DNA of 64,000 bases from Massiliimicrobium timonense (GTDB lineage Bacteria; Bacillota_I; Bacilli_A; Erysipelotrichales; Coprobacillaceae): the NCBI RefSeq assembly GCF_002160865.1, contig NZ_NFLJ01000004.1, positions 1 through 64,000 on the forward strand, in the 5' to 3' direction. Both the position numbers and the translations under genes were made by a program. Below are positions 61,241-64,000 of the stretch, piece after piece. The stretch's first letter is position 1. Every line of letters starts with the position of its first letter. Below the pieces are notes generated by a model that worked only from the letters and a program-made list of their open reading frames with translations, did not search any database and had not been told where the DNA came from.

Positions 61241-64000
61241 TTACTTTTGAAATAAATCTTTGATTTTATTTTTTAATGTTAAATATGCAATACCAAGCAA
61301 TGTTATAATGGCAATAAATAAATATCCTGCAAAATTCCCATAAAGGTCTGAAGTTTGTGGTTGTATAGATGATTGTACCTGTTGAATATTGTTTTGGCTT
61401 TGAATTTGTTGTGAAGGGTTATCACTTTGTTGTGGAGTGTTCTGATTAGGATTTTGCATTGGTTTATTTTCATCAGGAAGAGAAGGTTGACCTTGAGATG
61501 ATGATTCTGCTTTGACAGTAATCACTCTTCTAGCCTGAGTAGAATAACCATATTCATCATATACAGTATAAGTCAATTCATAAGTTCCAGGTTTTGATGT
61601 ATTCACTTGACCAGCAACCTGAATTTGAGATGTAATATCTTTTCCTGTATAATCCGTTGCACTCACACCCTTCATTGGATCAAATTCTTCTCCAACAGTA
61701 AATGTATTATCTGATGGTAAAATAATTGTTGGTGCTTTTTCTTCTTTGTTCACTGTAATATACTGCACATCCGTTCTTGTCAATCCACCATTTTCATCAG
61801 TAATTTCAGCATACCATCCTAATGTTTGATTGGCCAGATTATTTAATGTCAATTGTGCAGTTTGTCCACTTTCTACATTTTTAACTTCACCTAATACTTC
61901 ACTTCCATAAACATCTATATCTAAAGATGAAGTTTCAAGACTCTTTGTCTTTGGTTCGATTCCCAATGCTGAAAAAGGAATTTCAAATTCTTCTTCTCCA
62001 TTAATATTGGCGACATCACCAATATCAGTTTCATCTTTAGCATCATAATCATCTAATGAAGGTGAGTATGTACGAATAATAATTTTTTCACCTTCTAAAT
62101 CAAAATGCATTAAACGAATATATCCCATACCACCAGCTTTTAATCCTTGATAATCGAATAACATCTGATAAACCGTACGATCTGCAACACCATCTTGATT
62201 ATCATCAAAGTTTTCTACATTTGTCTGAGCGTTATGATAATGTCCTGATAATACCATGCAGACATTTGGATTCACAGCTACGACTTCATCATGGATACGT
62301 TGAGGTTCTTCACCCAAACCTCCACTAGCAAGTAAATATTCATGGAAGTTCAAAATAGCCTTACGTTCAGGATATTGTGCTAAGACATCATTCATCCATT
62401 GAACTTCTTCATCACCAATACCCCATCCCATGTAAATCATAATAAAGTCAATACCACCTACACTAATTAAATCATAATGTCCTCGATTATCTTTATAACT
62501 TTGACCATACCAAGGATTCTGATTATATCTTTCTTCTCCAAAATACTGAGAAAAACTTGTATAATCACCGCTTAAATGACCAACATCATGGTTACCAGCC
62601 AATACACCATAAGGCATTCCTGCTTCATCAAGCATTTTATAAGCTTTATCGGCATTTTCCCATTCAGGTTCAAGATGTTCATCATCAATAATATCTCCAT
62701 CATGGAACATATATTGAATATTCATACGTTCTCTATTTGCGAGAACCCATTCATGAATATCTAACTGATACTGATATGAACCATCAACATCTTGTTCAGG
62801 ATTACCATCATAATCTTCATTATAATATTGTGTATCACTTTCTACAACAAATGTAAAATCATAATCTTCGCGAGGAGTATCATCTTCATTAGAAGTTGTA
62901 ATACGTGTTGTTTGTGAATCATATTGAGGTGGCGTATATCCTTCCCCATTTTGTATCATGACTCTTACTGATGAATCTTTGAGATAATCATTTAACTCTA
63001 TTGATGCAGTTAATTCAATCTGACTGCCATCATAAATCTTTTGGGCATCTTGTAAATCCCATTCTTGAGTTGTGTGATTATAAACATACATAAATGTTTT
63101 GGCATTATTACTTTCACCTTCCCAATGAACTTTCATTGCATCCTTATTTGTAAATGAAGAATCAACCTTAATATCAAATTGCTGATATGGGAAGCCATTG
63201 GCAGAATTTGTTTCAAAAGACTGTTCATTAGTACCAGAAGTCTGACTCACACCTTGAGAAGCTTGAATATTTTGATCATTCAAAGTATATTTTTGGCCTT
63301 TCTTAAATGCAACATTCATAACATCATTTGTTGCATCACTCACTTGAACAGATAATGTAGGATCACCATGAATCACTGACCCATCACCTGGTGTGATTTC
63401 ACCAACAGTAGCATTTTCTTCAGGAACAGTAAATGTTATTGTTTTGGTAGCCATATTCCCTACTTCATCTGTAGCAGTTAAAGATAAAACGTGTTCTCCA
63501 GCATCTAATGTCTTTGTATCAAATGCATAAGGCAATTCAATTGCTTGATTATCCAATGTTGCTAATAAAGAAACATTTTTACTTATAGCATCTTTAGCAC
63601 TCGCTTCAATTGTATGACTTCTATATTGTGCATTTTCTTCCATATTTGTCATAATTTCAGGAGCCGTATTATCTACTATAAACTGTATAGATGATTCTCC
63701 AGTTTGAAGTGTATGCACACCATCTGATAACTTTGTTGTATCAAGATCATAACGTAATGAATCAAATGATGCTTCAGGAATATCAAATGTGACATAAAGA
63801 ATTTCTATTTTACTTGTTCCATCTCCCATTGAAATTTCAGTTTGTGGAGAATAATTGTCCAATGTTTCTGGTTGATCTGGATGCCAGTTATCTGCAGTAT
63901 GTTCAACTGCTCCAAGCCCCTTAACACCAGTATATTTTCCTCTCAAAGATGTACCATCAGGTAAAACAAGACGAATATTCTTTAAAACAAAATCATCGTT
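61241..64000 (-). CDS. Surface-anchored metallophosphoesterase with Ig-like domains (5' end missing)
   Basis: The frame is open to the right edge, so the gene begins outside the window; 919 residues are visible. The first third is beta-rich Ig-like/Y_Y_Y-type repeats (PEIMTNMEENAQYRSHTIEA). Next is a calcineurin-like domain: VESDTQYYN, HDGDIIDD, LAGNHDVGH and VLSGHYHNAQ as metal ligands. A DUF5011/Ig-like module follows (FTVGEEFDPMKGVSATDYTG), then a Gln/Pro/Asn-rich wall-spanning stretch. PQTSD, a hydrophobic helix and a basic tail KNKIKDLFQK form a variant sortase sorting signal. It is probably a wall-bound phosphatase or nucleotidase; the substrate is unknown. Confidence 0.85.
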   Translation of the reverse strand, partial: NDDFVLKNIRLVLPDGTSLRGKYTGVKGLGAVEHTADNWHPDQPETLDNYSPQTEISMGDGTSKIEILYVTFDIPEASFDSLRYDLDTTKLSDGVHTLQTGESSIQFIVDNTAPEIMTNMEENAQYRSHTIEASAKDAISKNVSLLATLDNQAIELPYAFDTKTLDAGEHVLSLTATDEVGNMATKTITFTVPEENATVGEITPGDGSVIHGDPTLSVQVSDATNDVMNVAFKKGQKYTLNDQNIQASQGVSQTSGTNEQSFETNSANGFPYQQFDIKVDSSFTNKDAMKVHWEGESNNAKTFMYVYNHTTQEWDLQDAQKIYDGSQIELTASIELNDYLKDSSVRVMIQNGEGYTPPQYDSQTTRITTSNEDDTPREDYDFTFVVESDTQYYNEDYDGNPEQDVDGSYQYQLDIHEWVLANRERMNIQYMFHDGDIIDDEHLEPEWENADKAYKMLDEAGMPYGVLAGNHDVGHLSGDYTSFSQYFGEERYNQNPWYGQSYKDNRGHYDLISVGGIDFIMIYMGWGIGDEEVQWMNDVLAQYPERKAILNFHEYLLASGGLGEEPQRIHDEVVAVNPNVCMVLSGHYHNAQTNVENFDDNQDGVADRTVYQMLFDYQGLKAGGMGYIRLMHFDLEGEKIIIRTYSPSLDDYDAKDETDIGDVANINGEEEFEIPFSALGIEPKTKSLETSSLDIDVYGSEVLGEVKNVESGQTAQLTLNNLANQTLGWYAEITDENGGLTRTDVQYITVNKEEKAPTIILPSDNTFTVGEEFDPMKGVSATDYTGKDITSQIQVAGQVNTSKPGTYELTYTVYDEYGYSTQARRVITVKAESSSQGQPSLPDENKPMQNPNQNTPQQSDNPSQQIQSQNNIQQVQSSIQPQTSDLYGNFAGYLFIAIITLLGIAYLTLKNKIKDLFQK

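Overview
The window looks like chromosomal DNA of a low-GC Gram-positive gut bacterium. AT-rich codons, strong AGGAGG-type ribosome binding sites, sigma-A promoters, AddAB instead of RecBCD, VanRS/OmpR-type two-component pairs, a cellobiose-type PTS permease and an RpiR regulator all fit. My best guess is an Erysipelotrichales/Coprobacillaceae-like Firmicute. That placement is inference from gene style, because there is no rRNA or other taxonomic marker here. No tRNA, rRNA, CRISPR array or intact insertion sequence was recognised.

Layout. 1-8.2 kb: the end of an unknown gene, a PAS protein and an MFS transporter (minus), then the double-strand-break repair pair addB-addA (plus). 8.2-10 kb: two small membrane proteins and a decayed Rpn-family nuclease/transposase. 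10-16.6 kb: a purine-type NCS2 permease flanked by two paralogous response regulator/histidine kinase pairs that carry the same kind of 11-bp direct repeat upstream. 16.7-20.6 kb: an Isf-like flavoprotein with a divergent LysR, an esterase, a HAD phosphatase and a DUF134-NifX fusion protein under a large palindromic promoter. 20.7-41.3 kb: one continuous minus-strand operon of 14 genes (see below). 41.3-45.2 kb: gene debris around an AbiL/RloAB-type two-gene defence module. 45.3-50.2 kb: phosphoglucomutase, a second broken Rpn gene, a phosphoesterase, a YbaK deacylase and an HD protein. 50.2-57.8 kb: VTT-domain protein, VanRS-like two-component pair, DUF2871, a YeiH-type transporter with divergent LysR, DUF1294, GrpB and RDD proteins. 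57.8-61.1 kb: a NagB-like sugar phosphate enzyme, a PTS IIC permease and an RpiR regulator. 61.2 kb to the end: a large surface-anchored metallophosphoesterase that runs off the window.

The outstanding region is 20.7-41.3 kb. In transcription order it encodes a membrane-anchored zinc-ribbon P-loop GTPase, a GrpE-like exchange factor, an Hsp70, an Hsp70-vWA fusion, a coiled-coil/zinc-ribbon/repeat/Fn3-like scaffold, a second zinc-ribbon GTPase, an 897-residue protein resembling GTPase-associated GAP1 proteins, two paralogous acidic mini-proteins, a HerA-like ATPase, a DNA/RNA non-specific nuclease with a YezG-type immunity protein, a transglutaminase-like protein and a metzincin-like protease with MORN repeats. 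Most gaps are 2-20 bases, so these genes are probably co-transcribed. I read it as a chaperone- and GTPase-controlled conflict or effector system: GTPases and Hsp70s as the sensor/switch, HerA as the motor, and nuclease, transglutaminase and protease as candidate effectors. Individual domains are well supported by motifs; the system-level function is inference. A separate defence module (ATPase plus RloB/TOPRIM) lies 1.3 kb upstream on the same strand, so 20.7-44.6 kb has the character of a defence island.
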